A DNA stretch of 64,000 bases from Xestospongia bergquistia. Its lineage: Eukaryota; Porifera; Demospongiae; Haplosclerida; Petrosiidae. The position numbers and the translations under genes were made by a program. Below the pieces are notes generated by a model. The model saw nothing but the letters and a program-made list of their open reading frames with translations, was not told where the DNA came from and ran no database searches. This document shows positions 9,327-21,977 of this stretch, piece after piece. The stretch is taken from positions 5,828,001 to 5,892,000 of the forward strand of contig OZ014416.1 of the NCBI GenBank assembly GCA_963965975.1, read 5' to 3'. The first letter of the stretch is position 1. The number at the start of each line of letters is the position of its first letter.

Positions 9327-11488
9327 ATTGCATAGAGAGAAATAAATACAAGAACAATGGTTTAGGATTCACTTTGCATATAGAAAGATACATTAGCACA
9401 CAGTGAATATAGGAGGGATAAACACATAGAGACTTTTTTAGGATACTCTCTGTAAAGAACTGGAGGTTATATTATTATACAATTGACTGTAAGTAGACAA
9501 ACAAAAGACTTAAATCAAAATATATGAAATTAAAGGACATATGTGGGAAAGATTGTCAATGTAAACACGAATTGATACAAGGAACTATATTTATACTGTT
9601 CATATAACAAGTTAAATAGGATGTATGTGGAAAAATGTACATTTTGAACAGAATTTGCTATAATGAGAGGATAAAAGGTTCATATATGTAGGAGGAATAG
9701 GCCAGAGTTGTACTAAAGACACCAGACTGATTCCACTCACACTTATACTGTATTGTATTAAACACTTCAGTTTATATATACTGGTTATTACAATCCATAC
9801 AGTACATGTAAAAGGACTAGTCAGGTTTGTTTTAAAATGATTCTATCACAGATACTAAACAGACTAAAAGCTCATTGAGTATAAAGGTAAGAGGGACAAG
9901 CTATATATACTGGCACACATGGAGTACTGCTACTCTGACCATATATATTTACTGTCTTCCAACTTTGTTGTAGTCAGGAGAATCTTTGTTTCAGTCTTTA
10001 TATCAGAGAACATTGTCAGAATGACTGGCTACATGAACTCCAATTCTTTGTCTTATTAAACAGACTTGTAGAGTGACGTCATGACAGACAGCTCGTTAAA
10101 TGAAGTTATTGCTTACATTTTTCTAGTACGAAATTGGCGCCACTAAAGCGGCTTATTGAACTGAGCATGCCCAGTGGATGATTGAGATCACGTTATGATA
10201 GTAACAACAATATAATAATTCCTACATATTATATAATATGGAGTATCGTTACAAATGGGTGGAGTTACAGCCTAGCCTTTGACTGATATATACGTCAGCA
10301 GACCAGATCACTTGTTAAATACCCTCTCCAATAGTAAATGATAATATGCATAAAACTATACAAACAGCATAAGTATAAAACTACATCAATATAACAATAA
10401 TACTGATTAATATTGACTTAAATAAAATGATTGAAAAGTTATAAATCAATGTCAGTGATTTATACATCTCTGATATCTTATTTTACAGCCATATTTGTAA
10501 AATGTGCAGTAGTCAATTAACTAGATCACCTCATGTTGAGTCTATAAAGTTGACTAACTTTATAGTATATCATTTAGAAGTATAATTAAAGGATGACCAC
10601 TAAGTCTGTATACAATACAGAAACCATGTGCCAATGCACTAAAATACAAAGAAGTTTGAAGACTGATTAGAGAAACAACATCATGTTTCATACAACAATT
10701 TTCTTTTTATGGGTGCATTTCCTGTACATGCCACAGCAGATACAATCAGCATTATGTAAGTATTATTTATTAAGTAAACAAGACTTTTCTTCTTGTTTAA
10801 TTTTTTTATGAAAGTGACATGCAGACAATAAGAGACAATGTTCAAATGAGAATAACAAGGAGAAGATTTGTTAATACTGTGCTCACCAATAACTCAAAGT
10901 ATTTATTTTGCTTCTATTAGATTTCCACACTTCATTCTGTTAATACCAAACATACTCGAAGGGAGCATCTCAAAAACTGAGAGCAACCTCAAGAACTTAA
11001 AAGTAAAAATACAGATACTCAGGATCTAGAAATTGACTAGTTCCATGAGCTGACCCAGTCATGTTAGATAGAAGTGTAGGGAGATATTAACTTTTAATTT
11101 ATTATCTACCAAGTAAGAATATCCTAGTTCAAACAATACAAACTGTACAGAATATTGGCAGTTATGGAATACGCAATAATTAACAATAATTATTCATTCC
11201 TTACATACAATCTGTCAGTCCTGTCTTGTCTGTAAAAGTTATTTAAGAAAAGTAAGTGTAATCTGTTCTTTCATTATTCTAAAAATGAAAAAAGCCAAAA
11301 CATGTTCTATATCAGCTTGAACAACAAGCATCTCATTTTAAAGTACATACTTTGTCTTCACTTCAGTCAGTGTCTTGTTACATGTATATAATGACAGGTA
11401 ACAAACAATACATTCTCATTACTTATCACAAACATCAAGATATAGCTACCTGTTATAAGTTCTAGATTTGGAAACATCCCCTGTACCT
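9327..11488. other. AT-rich non-coding region
   Basis: No coding exon could be supported. The only recognised structure is the second copy of a dispersed repeat at 10012-10232. Confidence 0.4.
10012..10232 (+). repeat. Dispersed repeat, copy 2 (pair with 3457-3672)
   Basis: Same orientation as copy 1, sharing AGTGACGTC, ACAGACA, ATTGAGATCACGT and a CCTACATATTAT end. A GGCGCC-containing insertion of about 25 bp in the middle is absent from copy 1. Confidence 0.5.
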
Positions 11489-12740
11489 ACTAAGGACTCT
11501 ATTGTAATCACAGTTGCTTATATAAACACAGATGTAAGCTAGAGCTAACACTGTACTTCTTTATTGCACACTATTCTCAATGCTACTACACATGATCCAA
11601 TCATCAGATCTGTAATCTTATGACCAGTATAACTTTCTAACACTACATTGATCTTCCTGTCTGATATTGTATTTCAGTGTTCATAATTTTTATTCTATAA
11701 ACCTGACATTCTCTCTGTTGCCTTAAGAACAGAAAATATTTCATTCTTAGTCCTATAATTGTTTCATGTCAACTATTACTGTAATATGCATACTTATTAA
11801 CCTTTGTTTAGATGAGAATTTAAACTTTTGCAATATTGCTTTGAATGAGACCATGATTTGCTAATCATATGACATCTCATTTAGTTTGAATTACAATGGA
11901 GCATCCAAGTTTAAATCATAGAATATGCAAATTTCACCAATTCAACTGTGGCTAAATAACTCCAATTAATGAGGTAACTAATTAATTGATTAGAATTTTT
12001 GAAGCAGATCATGCACTTAATTTAATACAAGACCTAAAGACTATTTGTTACTTACTGGATTGTAGTGTTAAATACAGAAGCCACCATCTTTGATTTTTCA
12101 TTTCTGGAACCATTTAATTTTCACTTGTTTAAAGGATATGAAAGAGAATGGTAGTCATAACATACATGTATGTATAATAACTACTGCACATGTACAAATG
12201 CAGGGTATTTATATTCCTAAAGAGGATCAACAATTACTCAAAGTACAGCTCATATGTGTTGTGATGATTTACCTGCAAAGGCAACTACTTTGAATTGAAA
12301 CCAGTACAATGGCCAGTTTGGTTACTCAAGTTGCAAACACTTAAGTAGTAAATATAGTAAGGACATAATTGATAGTATACTGTAAGTGAACACATTTTTG
12401 GGAACAATTACTGGTTACCATTGGAAAAAGTAAAGCTCATGTATGGTGAGTATAAGGAAGGTGTCAAAATAAGAGAACATCAGGATCATTATAGGATGCT
12501 CTGGTTGCTAGTGAAGTAAGTTCTTTTTTTGTAACCTACGATAGTTATTACACAATATGTTTTATGGTATTAAAAGTATTTTGGTATTCACCCTTATGTA
12601 TGATCCTAAGTCTTCCCAAGCTTGATATTATTTGATGAATTCTAGTTGACTATATTCATTGTGTCCTTCTTGATGGAGTAAACAAGACTGCAAAACTGTG
12701 ATTTGACTAAGCATACAGTATAGAAGAATGGTAAATATGA
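11489..12740 (+). repeat. Direct duplication, copy 1 of about 1.25 kb
   Basis: The segment from ACTAAGGACTCTATTGTA through GCATACAGTATAGAAGAATGG recurs in the same order and orientation at 14721-16029. Differences are point changes and small indels, so it is an old duplication. It contains a decayed exon at 12430-12516. Spacing between copies is about 3.2 kb, and the HIRAN-like fragment lies between them. Confidence 0.8.
12430..12516 (+). pseudogene. Unrecognised exon, copy 1 (decayed)
   Basis: The frame reads KLMYGEYKEGVKIREHQDHYR and then shifts relative to copy 2 before a GTAAGT donor at about 12517. The peptide is charged and helical, possibly coiled coil. I do not recognise the family. 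Conservation of the donor in both copies argues that this was once a real exon. Confidence 0.35.
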
Positions 12741-12875
12741 TATTATTTGATGAATTTCAGTTGACTGTATTGGTAAGTTAAGTGTGATTACATATAAAGT
12801 GAATGAAAAGATTATAATTGAAAAACATCCTATAATTATTTGGATATGATGTCACAGTGTTAAGAAGAAAAGAAT

Positions 12876-13151
12876 TTGCATTTTTCCGGTGTATTTACAA
12901 AAAAGCTATTTGGTAAATGCTTAGTCATGGCGATTTCTATCAGCAACCCGACAGTACTAACCAAAGCTAGTATGGAATTCAAAACAGTATTAGCTATTCG
13001 AGGTCATCATATTTATAAATCAATCAGGGAGCCAGAGACAGTGAGATACTCTCAGCTAAAAAAGGAAGACACCAACTCTCACAATCAATTCGTTGTTGTA
13101 GTAATGGACAAAGTGACAGCCACATCCTTAGAGAGATTTCGAAGGCCTTGA
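12876..13151 (+). CDS. HIRAN-like domain gene fragment
   Basis: The open frame holds a likely start at 12927 (ATGGCGATT, purine-poor but strong +4 G). The segment IRGHHIYKSI...REPETV...KKEDTNSHNQFVVVVMDK resembles the HIRAN-like pattern V.G.H.Y......REP.N.HD..AV.V found in predicted marine-invertebrate proteins. HIRAN domains bind DNA ends in HLTF/Rad5-type proteins; these stand-alone relatives have no known job. The expected final VGHVP-like strand is missing and the frame ends after LERFRRP, so the piece is truncated or spliced. Assignment is by pattern only. Confidence 0.4.
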   Translation: MHFSGVFTKKLFGKCLVMAISISNPTVLTKASMEFKTVLAIRGHHIYKSIREPETVRYSQLKKEDTNSHNQFVVVVMDKVTATSLERFRRP

Positions 13152-13561
13152 TAATGTCTTCAACCTAAGACACTTTAAAAGATGGATAAACTATAATAAA
13201 ATTCCCTTGCTTAACTATTGATTTCTTATTTATAATTAACACGTTAGACCACAATCTTTCAGAGGGTGGGCGCTCGCATGGGATATTGGCCTTTTTCTTC
13301 AAAAGAGAAAAAGCGGGGTGGGCATTTTCTCAATTATTAAAGGAAGTATTCGAGTAAAGATTCTCAATGACTTTATTTTATTTATATTCATCTTTTACTA
13401 GAAAATAAATGTGTCTTCTTCACTATCCAACAAGCTGAAGTAGTCTTATAACAAAGATTATGAATAATTAGTAATTATATTATAATACATGATATATATT
13501 ATAATGCTTGCACATTATAACAACATTTTTCCTTTTTAAAATATTCATATTTTATGTTCAG

Positions 13562-14178
13562 ATTTATCAGTTACTGCTGAGGAATCAGAAATTGTTGATT
13601 GGACAAAAAGCACTGACAATAAGTCAAGCCATGGAAAAGTAGGTACAATTTAAATTGTTTCTTTGACTCTTTTTTTATATACCATTTCCATAGGAAATAG
13701 ATTGCCATCGAAAGGAGCCAAAAAAAGTAACTCTTATGTTATTTCAAAGCAGCAGTGGTGCACAACAAGATACTGTATTTATAGTTGTGATATATTAATT
13801 ATCTGTTTTCTTACTATAGAGACCATTCTAGATGCTCATAAATGCAAGATTGGTAGTAACTCTAACTCAGGTGAAAATATTTGTTAATCGATTTATTTCC
13901 TATACACATACATGTATTTTTCTTCATACTATAATAACTTGAGGATTTTTTATAATAAAATGTTAAGTAACATGAACACACGTTATAATAGTAAGTTCTT
14001 GTCTGTCTATAGCAAAGTGTCAGGAATACCACAGAATGTGAGGTGTTTGCTATCTTGTATTTAACATTATTTGAATAAAATTCACTTATTTTATCTAACT
14101 TTAGATAATTTGCCTAAAACTAAGATGTTTGCCCAAGACAAACAAGAGAGTATGGCTAACAGACTTGCTACAGTGTAA
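13562..14178 (+). other. Possible downstream exons of the HIRAN-like gene
   Basis: Candidate exons: 13562-13638 (acceptor TTCAG, donor GTAGGT, acidic peptide with EESEIVDWTKS), a piece from about 13696 after TCCATAG, a piece at about 13820-13870 (ETILDAHKCKIGSN, donor GTGAAA), and 14107-14178 (NLPKTKMFAQDKQES). They are short and hydrophilic, with no domain. Their linkage to 12876-13151 is a guess from order and strand. Confidence 0.2.
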
Positions 14179-14720
14179 GGTATTAAGGAAGATGACAAGA
14201 ATGCAAATAATGTATACAATAAGGCTTATGAAGTTATTAAAACAAGACTATGATTTTCTTTCAGAACAAACTGATGAATTGTAAAGTGAATCAACTTTAT
14301 GTAGAGTGTAAGTGAGAAACACGTCACATGTATCGATAATAATAAATATGAAGTTTCAATGAATATATTAAATAAAATGATAGATTTGCAATGTGTTTAC
14401 AGTCAATGACAAAAGATATATCGGAAATGTTAATAGTATCACTTTCTTTTTAAAAAACTGTTAACTGATCAAGTGTAATATAATCTTGTAGTCCATTAGA
14501 AGCAGCAGTATATATGATTATTATAACATAATACTCAAAAGACAATTATATAAATTATGATACACATACTCTTCACAAAATTTGTAATTAGCTGTAATAA
14601 CTACATGTTTTTTCTATTATAGGTTACATGCTCTTTAGATATAGTCTTCCATTTTACAGTTTACTACATTTACTGCTATCTAATTAATACTACTTAGTAA
14701 ACTGTATATGTAACCACCTA

Positions 14721-16029
14721 TTGTACTACTAAGGACTCTATTGTAGTCACAGTTGCTTATATAAACACAAATGTAAGCTAGAAGTAACACTGAACTTCTT
14801 TATCACACACTACTATCAGTGCTACTACACATGTTCCAATCATTAGATCTGTAATTTTATGACCAGCACAACAATATAACACTACATTGATCTTGTCTGA
14901 TGTTGTATTTCAGTGTTCATAAGTTTTACTAAATAAACCTGACATTCTCTCTGTTATCATAAAATAGTTTCATTCATAGTCTTATTAAGTGTTTCATGTT
15001 AATTATTACTGTAACATGCATACTCATTAACCTTTGTTTAGATGACAATTTTGTTAAACTATTACAATATTGCTTTGAATGAGACCAAATTATTTGTAAT
15101 TGAACAAATCTATAAGAAGGATGCTCTTTCATTGATAATTGATATATATAACATCTCATTTCTTTGAATTACAATGGACCATCCAAGTTTAAAGCATTGA
15201 ATATGCAAATTTGTCCAATTCAACTGTGGGTAAATAACTCCCATTAGTGAGGTAAATAATTAATTAATTAAACATTTTTGAAGCACTTAATTTTAATAGA
15301 AAGACTAAAAACTATTTTCTTACTTACTGGATTGTGGTGCTCAATACAGAAGCCACCATCTTCATTTAATTTCTGGAACTATTTCTCACTTGTTTGAAGG
15401 ATATGGAAGAGAAAGGTAATCATAATATAGGTTTATGTATAATAACTACTGCATACATGCAGGGTATGAAATTTTTATTCCTGGAGAGGATCAGCAATTA
15501 CTCATAGCACAGATACTATGTGCTGTGATGGATTTCCCTGCAAAGGCAACTACTTTGAATTGAAACTAGTACAATGGCCAGTAAGGTTACTCAAGTTGCA
15601 AACATTCAGGTAGCAAATATAGTAAGGACCTAATTGATAGTATACTGTAAGTGAATACATTTTTGTGAACTATTTCTGGTTACTGTTGGAAGAGGTATAT
15701 AAAGCTCATGTATGATGAATATCAGTAAGGTGTCAAAATGAGAGAACATCAGAATCACTACAGGGATGCTCAAAAAGCTCTAGATGCTAGTAAAGTAAGT
15801 TCTTTTTTGTTAACCAATTATAGTTACTAGACAACATGTTTCAGGCTCTTTATGGTGTTAAAGGTTTTTGGCCATATTCACCCTTACATATGATCCCGTG
15901 TTTTCCCAAGTTTTGACAATATTTGATGCATTCCAGTTGACTATATTCATTGTGTCCTTCTCAGTGTAGTAAATAAATTTGCAAAACTGATTTGACTAAG
16001 CATACAGCAGAGAAGAATGGTAAATATGA
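14721..16029 (+). repeat. Direct duplication, copy 2 of about 1.3 kb
   Basis: Counterpart of 11489-12740. The alignment is continuous, with scattered substitutions and small indels; copy 2 is slightly longer. It contains the better preserved exon at 15700-15793. Confidence 0.8.
15700..15793 (+). pseudogene. Unrecognised exon, copy 2
   Basis: The frame reads KLMYDEYQ, a TAA stop, then GVKMREHQNHYRDAQKALDASK up to a GTAAGT donor. It matches 12430-12516 at protein level; copy 1 has a sense codon at the stop position but a later frameshift, so each copy is broken differently. Function unknown. Confidence 0.35.
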
Positions 16030-17009
16030 TGAACATATCTAATAACACTCTTAATATAATGAAAATGTTAATACACACTACATAGTATCCTTTTTGCTTT
16101 ATAAAGACTTATATGTACTTTACACATGATCATTATTTTCTCCTGCATGCAAATATTCTCTGATTTATAGGTATATTGGTAGAAAAGCTGTACAATTTAT
16201 ATACTGTACAAATGTAACGCAGACTTTATTTCCACTTTTTCCAATCCACAAAAAATAATTCAACACAAACATTTCAGTATTGAAAACTTGGACTAAAGGA
16301 GACTATAGTCTATAATGTTGTGATAAGTGGAGAATTTATTTGCCAAGCTACTGAACAACATAGCATTATAATGTCTATCATCAGTGATTGTGTTTCTGGT
16401 AGTTAAATTGGCTCAGTTTTCAATGCTGTTCCAAGAGATGTGCAGGTGTGGGTTAGTGAGAAGAAACCCAAACTCATAGCAGTCTTCAGACAAAGGATCA
16501 AATTTTTAATCACAATGGAGTTAGTCCTTCATTGGTGTTGACTTTTAATAATAGATTATAACAGAGTATATGATGAAGAAAAACTAGAAGACTACAAGAA
16601 ACGAAGGAATTCATCATAGTAATGTGCTTTTATGGTATTGTTGTGTATGATATTGTTAGTTCTAACGTTTTAACATTATTCATTATTACATTGACGCTTA
16701 ATTGGATATATTCATGATGAATAAAAGAACAATTACCAATATTATAACTGCTGATGACTTTTAAAGAAGCACTTCATCATAACAATGCTAAGACAATACA
16801 ATCTTTCTTTGATCAAATTTACCATCTATATTATGTGGTTGTGGACGTGACTCATTAACTAGACTCATTAACTAGATATTTAAATTTTAACATTTTTGGA
16901 TTGAAGGAGTTGAGAATAAGTTTGATACTTTTTGTTCACTGATGATTTCCTTTTCTCAATTATGTATGTTCATTCTTGCCAATTGTTTCATTTAATTTCC
17001 CTTTACCTG
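16030..17009. other. Non-coding stretch, no gene recognised
   Basis: Several short plus-strand frames (for example near 16440-16600) look weakly protein-like, but none has a clear domain or paired splice sites. Confidence 0.3.
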
Positions 17010-17324
17010 TCCAACCTACAAGATGTAAAGCTTTAATTCAACTAGTTTGTATTGATGCTTCATGGCATAAAATTAGAGATGGCCTTGGAGTTTGTTATAA
17101 TTAAGTAAAGGTTTGACTCAATCGAATGATGCAAATCAAACACGACTTAGTGAAGTTATTCAGCAGTGGTTGAACATGAAATGTCAATTAAGGTGGAGGT
17201 GCTACTGTCACATGGAACACAATATTAAATCTTCTAAAGGGATCATTTCTTAAAAACAAAGTCTTGGTGATGAAGATATACCAGTCATTGAAAGAAGAAA
17301 GATCTAAAGAACAGATAGCTCCAA
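17010..17324 (+). pseudogene. DEATH-domain exon, decayed
   Basis: Three frames in succession read as a DEATH domain: CIDASWHKIRDGLGVCYN, then TQSNDANQTRLSEVIQQWLN, then ATVTWNTILNLLKGSFLKNK. The W..I...LG, L...I..WL and TW..ll.aL landmarks of helices 1, 5 and 6 are all present. There is one in-frame TAA in the first part and two frameshifts, so it cannot make protein as it stands. A GTAAAT donor is possible at about 17325. DEATH domains mediate homotypic assembly in innate signalling and are expanded in sponges, often with ankyrin repeats. Confidence 0.65.
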
Positions 17325-17734
17325 GTAAATATACATTAGACTCATTATGTTGATATATAAATGTTTTAGTTTTGATGCAGTTAATAATTGTAATGGTTAT
17401 ATTATTGACACCAGCATTAACCTGCTATGTATGTCCTCTCTGACTTAACATACTATTATTTGTTTCTGTTTTTTGTTATGAACTGCAAGTTTAATACCTT
17501 TTAGTGATTTTATTGATCTGTCTCTTGCAGAGATGTCTTTGTTCTAACTCTCATGGCAATAAGGATTGATGGATTATATTTTTATAATTATTCACATGTC
17601 ATATATACTGTTAGAATATACTGTTTTAACTTTCATGAGTATACTACAAGTTCACTTTAATACCAGACAATTCCTCAGTGACTAATAGTGTAAAGCATTC
17701 CTTTAATTTTATGTCCTATGTCCTTTTATAGTCT

Positions 17735-18424
17735 GGTTACTACACTACTCCACACCTGTTCTATATGGCATTCTCATAATGAATACTATCATCATCATCT
17801 ATGTACTTAGTAGAAGGAATTTATCTTTTATTAATAAATAAAGTGACTTATACTGATGTGTGTTAGAAATCAAACTTTATATCATTATTGTTTGATGTCT
17901 GTTCCATTGATAAAAATGATAAGTTAATTACAATAATTTATAATTAGTTTATTATATTTTGAGGAACAATATATGATCACTAATGGACACAATCTACTTC
18001 ATATGACAGGAGTAGTGGATAATTTAGATCCTTCTTACTTTTGAAGCAGTGAATGAAGACTTATTACAATATTTTCATGACTCATAATCAATGGAAAAAC
18101 ACGTATTCTTGTATAATGATAGGTTGTCAAGTAATGCTCTCATGTACTCTTTCAGTCTTCAACAGCAGACAGTGTGGAAGTATCTCTGAGAAATGTGTGT
18201 TAATAATCTACAAGTAGAGCTTAATATTGTGTTTGACAGCAGGTTATCAAAAACAATTAAAGCTGACAAATTCATCATTTTTTGGTCAAAGACAACTTTT
18301 AAAATTATATTATAATAATTATTATATAGGAACTCTGTTATTGACTTGTAAACCACATGTTGATTGTAAGATGTTGAACAAGAGCTATGAATGATTGATT
18401 ATCTATGATGTAGGACAACATTAC
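17735..18424 (+). repeat. Dispersed module M, copy 1 (next to satellite)
   Basis: The module starts about CTCCACACCTGTTCTATATGG and includes TTTTATTAATAAATAAAG, GGACACAATCTACTTCATATG and TATCTATGATGTAGGACAAC, then runs straight into satellite units. It recurs at 25150-25764 and, diverged, at 44205-44590, each time directly upstream of the same satellite. No terminal inverted repeats or protein were recognised. Confidence 0.7.
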
Positions 18425-18785
18425 TATATACATGGATAGTTATTAAAATGTATATTATGGACAACTTTAAACCTTAACTTACCATCAATAACTCTTTCTT
18501 CCTAATATTCAGGGTAAAGACACTACACTCAATTTTAAGGTTGCCACGACAACACTCCTATGCATAGAATAGTTATAAAAATGACTATTACAGACAACTT
18601 TAATCCTTAAGTTACCAGCATTCAGCAATAACTCTTTCTTCTTAATATTCAGGATAAAGACACCACACCTAACTTTACGGTTGGCACGACAACACTCCTA
18701 TGCATAGAATAGTTATAAAAATGACTATTACAGACAATTTTAAGCTTTAACTTACAAGCAATAACACTTTCTTCCTAATATCATA
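18425..18785 (+). repeat. Satellite S, short array of about three units
   Basis: About three units of the roughly 132-bp satellite described at 25765-30970, following module M as in the large array. This copy stops abruptly just before the 18884 gene. Confidence 0.8.
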
Positions 18786-18883
18786 GATGGTATAGACTAC
18801 GTAACCGGGATTGGAAACGCCCACGCACTTCCGGTACACTCCTTGTCCATCTCAACCTACAAGCATAAAAATGCGCGTAAACT

Positions 18884-19972
18884 ATGGCTTACTCTGCTCC
18901 TGATTCTTCTGAAATGAGTATGTAGAATTTTTGGAATTTTTACTTTAATGAAGTGTTACTTTATATTAAATATTTTAAATAAATATTAAGTATTTATAAT
19001 AATAAATATTATTTACATTATAATTTACTGATAATGTTAGGTAACAGTCACAGTAATACAGAAGTCTTTTTGCAAGTACTACAAGGAGCTCTTTCAGATG
19101 AAGGTTTCAAAATTGATACACCAGTTGCTACACAAGCGTTACATAGTGCAACCCTACTGTTTAAATGGTGCTCTAGGCCTGAAAACACGGAGATTGTATC
19201 AACTTTTGCAACTAGCTTAATAAATGATCTGTCATCTGCTCTTGAACAAGATAATTGTAAGAATATGACAACAAAAAGGGAGAGAATGTGGGGAAGATAT
19301 CATGACATCAGGACATCAGAGCACTTTAAGTCTACATGGTGTAGTTTCATTCAAGCATCGATTGGTTGCTCAAGCAATCCCATTTTGTATCAATACATTA
19401 CTGATCAAATATTTCGTGGGATAATTATCCAGGTCACCGGTGCTAGTTCCATCAAAAGTTGTCATTATGACCATCAATTAGATCTAACATATGAAGAGAA
19501 AAATGCATTAAGATACGTAGGTGGTTATGTTTGTAAAAAACTTCAAAAAAAATTTCAATCAACTATCAAATATCTTATTACAGATGAATCAGATGAATCA
19601 GATGTTGGTGAGTCAAGCGAATGGATGACAATGATTGATAGGGGAGGTCTTGTTCACATTAAAGAACCCACCTACAAGCTCTTTGAAGCAATAGAAATGG
19701 CTGTAAGATGTAAACTTAAAACTGATCATCAGAAGTTAGACATATTGATGTTAAAATCATGTATCCTGAACAATGATGATGTTTTGGACTGTTGGAGATT
19801 GTTAGGAGTTGATGAGGATATTTCTGAGCCGTCACTTTTAGAACAAATGAGTGACCTATGGATAAAGATTAGAGGCTTCTCCTATGCTAGTTCTTTTATG
19901 GAGCTGTACAAACAACATACTAAAAAGTCCCTTCAACGAGCTAAGCTATTAAGAAAAGGTGTAAATAAATGA
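18884..19972 (+). CDS. Conserved 321-residue protein of unknown function, probably transposon-associated
   Basis: Two exons fit best: 18884-18917 (ATGGCTTACTCT...) and 19041-19972, separated by a 123-bp intron with GTATGT donor and TTAG acceptor. The join is in phase and gives 321 codons ending in TAA. An unspliced start at 19034 is possible but discards the matching upstream exon. Recognisable segments are MWGRYHDIRTSEHFKSTW near 100, EEKNALRYVGGYVCKKL near 170, and a C-terminal LWIKIRGFSYASSFMELYKQ. I associate this pattern with predicted proteins repeated in sponge and cnidarian genomes but know no function. It has no stops, signal peptide or membrane segment. It is convergent with the P-like transposase at 20053-21977, 80 bp apart. 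Confidence 0.65.
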
Positions 19973-20052
19973 TTACAATATATATATATATAATATGAAA
20001 ATGTATATATATATAAATGTTGTTTACTGTAATAAATATAAGTAATTATTTG

Positions 20053-21977
20053 TCATGGTACAATGCCAAGATGTTGTTTTCTTCTTTTGGGAAGAGGTAA
20101 ACTTTCCTTCTCAAAATCTAAGGACCTTTTTGATGAATTTCCTCTGCAGTTTCCTTTAATTGGATCTCTGCAAAAAGTATTAATTACCCTAAGGGCTTGA
20201 GTACCATTGCAGAACTCTTGTACATTTGGATTTTCACTTGTTCTACATCTCTGCCTTTGGCATCCGAAAAAGTTTTCAATAGGATCTTGTGAAAGGTTCT
20301 CACTTAGAAAGGTTTTAACGCCTGGTATTGTAAACATATATCGTGTCAAATCCACAAACGATTTTACTGCAGGTGCATTGAATATTTTCAATTTCATGAA
20401 AATATGATACATACAGTAATGACATACCTGTTATCATTAGTCCAGTTCTTGTCTCAGAACTTAGTAGCATCCTCTTCTTTTCTTCATTAGTAAAACCAGA
20501 TCTTTCTTTCACTGATTTTTCCCATTCTTCAAGATATTTTATGAAAACTTCTTCTAACCACTGTTAAATATAAACTTTCTTTAATGTAAAATGTTAAATA
20601 TACTTCAAGTCTGAAGTCAGTAGCAGAGCGATAAGGATCTCTGAAACACTTTCTCTGAAACTTTCCACTATCATAATTGCGAACATTCAAGCAGTCAAAA
20701 AATTTATCAAACATATCACAAAACAAGGCTGTTTCAGTTGCCTGTGGTCCTCCAGTTAAATAGATTGCTTTGCTAACAGACTCACTTAGTACCTATGCAT
20801 AACATGTACATGAATGCATGATTTTTAAACATGTTATACCTGAGCAGCTAAATCCACTCTCATCTTAGAGAAATTGTTTAGGTATATGTGTTCATATTTT
20901 AGTTTAGGGACAAGCGACAGTCCTGGTAAATCATGTTGAGCACCACTGTTTTGTAGATAAAGTGACTCTACATGTCTCCACAAGATACTTTTTCCTTTAC
21001 ACTAAGTTTTTGTGCAAGTACTCAAATTTCATACAAAATTATCCTTACCCATAAATTGCTAGAACTATTAAACAAACAGTTTCTAGTCGTCTTTACTAAA
21101 TGTGGTGGATCAGAAATGAAATAGAGATACCTATTGTCTGCAGAATAAGGATTCTGAACTTTGTGCAAAAGGTCTTTAGACCCTAATCCGTGTAATTTAA
21201 TTAATTTACGATTTATAGATGCTCCATCAAAGGTGGCTGACAGGACTTTAAAATCACATCTTTCTAATCTGAATACAGCTTCCCAAAATGGTTGAAAGAG
21301 TAGCTCACCTTGCAAACATTAGAATTGCATTGGTTAATTATTGTTTAAATGTTTGTATAACTGACTTACCAGTTAAATCCTTACAGGCAAGTTGAACATA
21401 AAGGTACTGGAGAGATGTGAAAAGGCCTCTCACCATAAATACATACATGGAGTTTGCCAAAGGTGGAGACTGGCTGACATTAGACTCATCTAATGACCTT
21501 TCAAACTACATAATCATACATAATATTATACTTATAGTTAATGTTATTAATATTACAAATAGGACACAGCTATTCTAATTACCTTCAATAATTGATCATT
21601 AACATCACCAAGAGATATAAAACCAATTAAAGCTCCAGTATGTTTATCATACACTAAGTCTTCTTTGATATGCATTTCATCTATTAATATACCCACACAT
21701 TTTTCCCACTCCTCAAGGTTATAGTAATCTGCAGTTCGAAGTAAATCATTGTCAACTTCATTTGAAAACCTGCAGGATGCTTTGATGTAATGAGTATAAT
21801 CTCTTAATGTGTGTTGTGAAGGGAGCCTTAATATTCCAGATGTCCTAAAAGTTTCATATGCTCCGCTTGACATATGGTGTAAGTAAAGACACCATTTAAT
21901 GATTAGTGGGTGCCACCTCATTGACTTTGGGTCTGAATAGGATGCTGCTTTTTGTTGTTGTTCCCAAAATATTTTAA
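20053..21977 (-). CDS. P-element/THAP9-like transposase, N-terminus missing (seven exons)
   Basis: Predicted exons: 21583-21977, 21370-21505, 21049-21308, 20840-20994, 20604-20792, 20428-20560 and 20053-20366, all with GT/AG borders and introns of about 35-80 bp; roughly 527 codons. Landmarks in order: MRWHPLIIKWCLYL, FRTSGILRLPSQHTLRDY, LIDEMHIKEDLVYD (candidate catalytic Asp in an RNase-H-like fold), GFISLGDVN, TFDGASINRKLIKLHG, ISDPPHLVKTTRNC, VPKLKYEHIYLNNFSKMRVDLAAQ, and SQDPIENFFGCQRQR. This matches P-element/THAP9-type transposases, which cut and paste DNA in the nucleus. No THAP zinc-finger exon is present upstream; the next DNA is the IP3R-like exon at 22100. The exons carry no stops, so it is either recently truncated or has a start I cannot see. 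Confidence 0.8.
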
